From assembly GCF_001638985.1 (NCBI RefSeq), contig NW_017265149.1, positions 437,241 to 501,240 on the forward strand: a DNA stretch of 64,000 nucleotides. Reading direction: 5' to 3'. Below are positions 61,499 to 64,000 of this stretch, one piece after another. The first letter of the stretch is position 1; the number at the start of each line of letters is the position of its first letter. The position numbers and the translations under genes were made by a program. Origin of the DNA: Phycomyces blakesleeanus NRRL 1555(-). Its lineage: Eukaryota; Mucoromycota; Mucoromycetes; Mucorales; Phycomycetaceae. Below the pieces are notes generated by a model, which ran no database searches, had not been told where the DNA came from, and saw nothing but the letters and a program-made list of their open reading frames with translations.

Positions 61499-61886
61499 GT
61501 GAAACCTTACAGCAAGTCTGGCAGGACAGCCTGGAAAGTCTGGACAGCTTAGAAGTAAGCAACGTCACTCATAATTAGTGTTTTATGATTACATACATCT
61601 TTGATTTTTTTTTGGGTTGGTCAAACTTTGATATTTGTTAAATGTTTCAAAAAATAATAATCAAATATATAAAGCTGGTATGGGTGAAGATAATTTTATT
61701 TTGTAAGTCATACCTTGACTGTTAGCACATCAAAAAATAATCTTCCAGGTCATTATTTTTTGAATTTTTTTTTATGAAAAGAGTTAATTTTTCGCCAAGA
61801 GAATTTTCTTGTGTTTTTACATTTGGCAAGAAGAGTGATGTTGTATACTTTCATGCTGTCCTGCCAGGCTGCTTGTAAGGTTTCCC
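61499..61886. mobile_element. MITE-like element with ~45-bp terminal inverted repeats
   Basis: The left end GTGAAACCTTACAGCAAGTC is matched in reverse complement by the right end GGGAAACCTTACAAGCAGCC, and both continue into CTGGCAGGACAGC. Weaker symmetry extends inwards (CAACGTCACTC against CAACATCACTC). The interior (about 250 bp) is AT-rich with no reading frame. Flanks show A-run on the left and T-run on the right, so a target-site duplication could not be fixed. Size and structure are those of a non-autonomous DNA transposon. Confidence 0.75.
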
Positions 61887-63003
61887 TTTTCTGCCCCTCC
61901 TAAACCTGAGTGTAGAATATTATATTAGCTTGGCATATACTGGAATGGAATGTAAGGGTGGTAAATGGTTTTTCTTCTTCTTCTTCTTTTATGATATACC
62001 TTATTCAAAATCAATTAGATACGTTTGATATGTAATCTGTAATGGTGCCTGTCATTGCTTATACGACTTGGCGCGTTCACTAGAATCGCATTCCTTGACG
62101 AATCTTCTTTCCTCGCCTGATGTGGTAACAACGAGAGTTTTTTTTTTTAATTGTATTGCAAAAACTTGCAATGAAGAAAACAGACATCGCTCAACCCTAA
62201 GAGCACCTGTACCAGCTACATTATAATGTTTTCAGAAATGTTGCTGCTGGAGATACTTTAAAAGGGTGTTTTTTTTTGCACATTTGCATTGTCTTCCTCA
62301 TTTACCCTTTTCTATCCCCGATCTCATGTTTTTTGTACGCCATAAGAGAAGCAGAATCATATAACTATTCATTTATTTTTATGTATTTGTGTAATCGTTT
62401 TTGTATAAAGGTTTATGTAAAGCCATCTAGCTATACAAGAATACTCAGAAATTCAGCATAAAGTGATAGTTATATTGCACTAAAAAATTACAGATTTTAG
62501 CTGAGAAGCACATGTATTTCGATTTATGAAAGAAATAAGCTACTGGGAATAAGTAAAGATAAAAATAAGAGTAGAATGATTCAATTAAACAGCAAACAGA
62601 AAATGTAGATTCTTTTCAATATGCAATTAATAAATTGGGCAATATATACTTCTGTAGATATATAATTGTATATTATATAAAAAAATAAGAATTTTACTTT
62701 GTTGTTGTTTCTTTGGGATGAAAGCTGAATAAGTGGTTTGTGTAAGTCTTGTACAATATACCAATTTGGGTTGGGCTTATACAAACCTGACTATTGTGAG
62801 AGCTTGTAAAAAGGCTTAGGAAAACACATTTTCTATACCAAAAGCAAATAGCTTGAGCAATTATTCAGAAACAGTTATATTTCTCAGCCATATGTATTCA
62901 CCAAGCCATTTCAAAAAAAGTATATATAATGTAAGAAAAAGATCCAAAATATCATTCAATTCATATTAATCAAAAACATCAATTCATTCTTAAACTTTAC
63001 ATC
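61887..63003. other. Intergenic, 1.1 kb
   Basis: AT-rich. A GC-balanced patch near 62045-62125 resembles neither a tRNA nor a coding exon I can identify. TATA-like TATATATAAT at 62921-62930 precedes the secreted-peptide gene by 74 bp. Confidence 0.4.
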
Positions 63004-63183
63004 ATGCGCTCTCCTATGGTTCAAATCTTCTCTACTCTCTGTTTTCTTGGACTCTTGGTAAACTTGACACAGGCAGCTCCGTATGCCCCTGGTGATTGGC
63101 GTTTGAAGTTTCACATGGATCGTCCAGTAGAAAAACCAACCGCAAAATGCATGTGGTATACCGCTAAAAATTTGTGTGCCTAA
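63004..63183 (+). CDS. Small secreted peptide precursor (59 aa)
   Basis: A single-exon reading frame too short for usual length cut-offs. MRSPMVQIFSTLCFLGLLVN and LTQA form a clear signal peptide (polar start, leucine core, AxA-like cleavage at TQA-AP). The mature part is about 35 residues, APYAPGDWRLKFHMDRPVEK and then KCMWYTAKNLCA, with two cysteines that could pair (CMWYTAKNLC). A TATA-like element lies 74 bp upstream and AATAAATAAAG about 80 bp downstream (63262). It could be an effector, a defence peptide, a signalling peptide or a structural wall peptide; no family is recognised. Confidence 0.65.
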   Translation: MRSPMVQIFSTLCFLGLLVNLTQAAPYAPGDWRLKFHMDRPVEKPTAKCMWYTAKNLCA

Positions 63184-64000
63184 GACCATCTTGCCTTGTT
63201 TTATATAAATTTACTCATTTTGAATAGTATATAAATATATATTAATCAATGTAATATCGAAAATAAATAAAGTTAATACTTCTTTTTGTGACTTTGTAAT
63301 ATACATACTGAAACATAGAACAGAATAGATTCTTTGAACTTTAATAAAATAATAAGGATTTCCACTTTTTATATTTTATTCTCATACATGTATACAATAT
63401 TAAATCTGTGTTGTATTTATTATAAGTGGTTTCATTGAGCTTAATATCTCTGTTTTGGCTACTAAAGACAAAATATAAAGTATTGAGCTACCTCAATTCG
63501 TAGGCATGCCTATATAACTAACATTTTTTTTTTGTTAAACGTAAGACGTATCGAATTTCTTTATAGGCTACAGAAGGTAGATATCTAAAAAATAGGGTTT
63601 AAGTTTTAGTGCAGCAATACTTTACCCTATTCAAAGAATTAAAAGTAGTGTTTGATAAAATAATGCTAATTTTATATCTTATTCAATATATATATCCTTG
63701 GGAAATACTCGGTGGATTGAATGAATACAATCTCTGTAATGCTTACATTAATAAGTATACAAATACTAGTTATATTTTTATTTTAAAGGGTTTATTATAG
63801 CATTATATAACAAATACAACAATTATAATAGGTAACGACAGTGAATTTTTCTCTTTACCATTTCCTATTGATAATATTCTTTGACTGATTTGCGAAGATT
63901 ATCTTGTATGAGCGTAAAGCTTAGCACTTGAAAATTATTTTGAAAAGTAGTACTTACCAATAGACACTATATATCTTTAGCCATAAGTTTGCAGCTCTAA
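63184..64000. other. Right-end intergenic DNA
   Basis: AT-rich with scattered short frames, and no gene is recognised up to the window edge. Confidence 0.4.

Noticed and set aside
63681..63700. ATATCCTT string resembling a U12-type donor
   Set aside because: It lies in intergenic AT-rich DNA with no exon beside it.

Overview
The window is nuclear DNA from a fungus. Its genes have many short introns (about 40-140 nt, a few longer) with GTAAGT-type donors. Intergenic DNA is AT-rich and full of microsatellites. Several proteins look like those of early-diverging fungi, most likely Mucoromycota (Mucorales-like); that placement is my inference from gene content and cannot be proved from the window. 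No RNA gene, CRISPR array or prokaryotic feature was recognised.

Layout. 1-1443: 3' part of a GPR107/Ptm1-type 7TM protein. 2046-9950: a tight co-oriented run of TAF1 (TFIID), an F-box/LRR protein, an EBP-type sterol isomerase and SNRNP35 (the U11/U12-35K protein of the minor spliceosome). 11592-14729: a long coiled-coil protein with one apparent frameshift. 15350-21749: an importin-13-like karyopherin (minus) and a non-canonical poly(A) polymerase (plus) sharing a 220-bp divergent promoter. 22287-26238: an acid-sphingomyelinase-like phosphodiesterase and an FYRN/FYRC protein, both minus. 28244-35051: a JmjC/zinc-finger protein and a RanBP9/Gid1-type SPRY protein. After a 3.5-kb gene desert come importin alpha (38520-40467), a CEP120-like protein (40580-43002), a two-finger GATA repressor of the Fep1/SreA iron type (minus) and an ER protein disulfide isomerase ending in KDEL. 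48859-57895 holds NTF2, a short Whi5/Nrm1-like protein, a conserved membrane protein, a Ser/Thr kinase and a small Pro-rich membrane protein, followed by ribosomal protein eL33 (to 58764). 59589-61487 is a frameshifted pseudogene whose 5' end stops at a ~388-bp terminal-inverted-repeat element (61499-61886). At 63004-63183 lies a 59-aa secreted peptide.

Together this is mostly housekeeping: transcription initiation, minor splicing, three nuclear-transport proteins (importin alpha, an importin-beta-like receptor, NTF2), protein folding, GID-type ubiquitination and iron regulation. The less ordinary points are a CEP120-like protein in what looks like a non-flagellate fungus, an EBP-type sterol isomerase, a minor-spliceosome protein with no obvious U12-type intron nearby, two GC-AG introns, the MITE-flanked pseudogene and the short secreted peptide.
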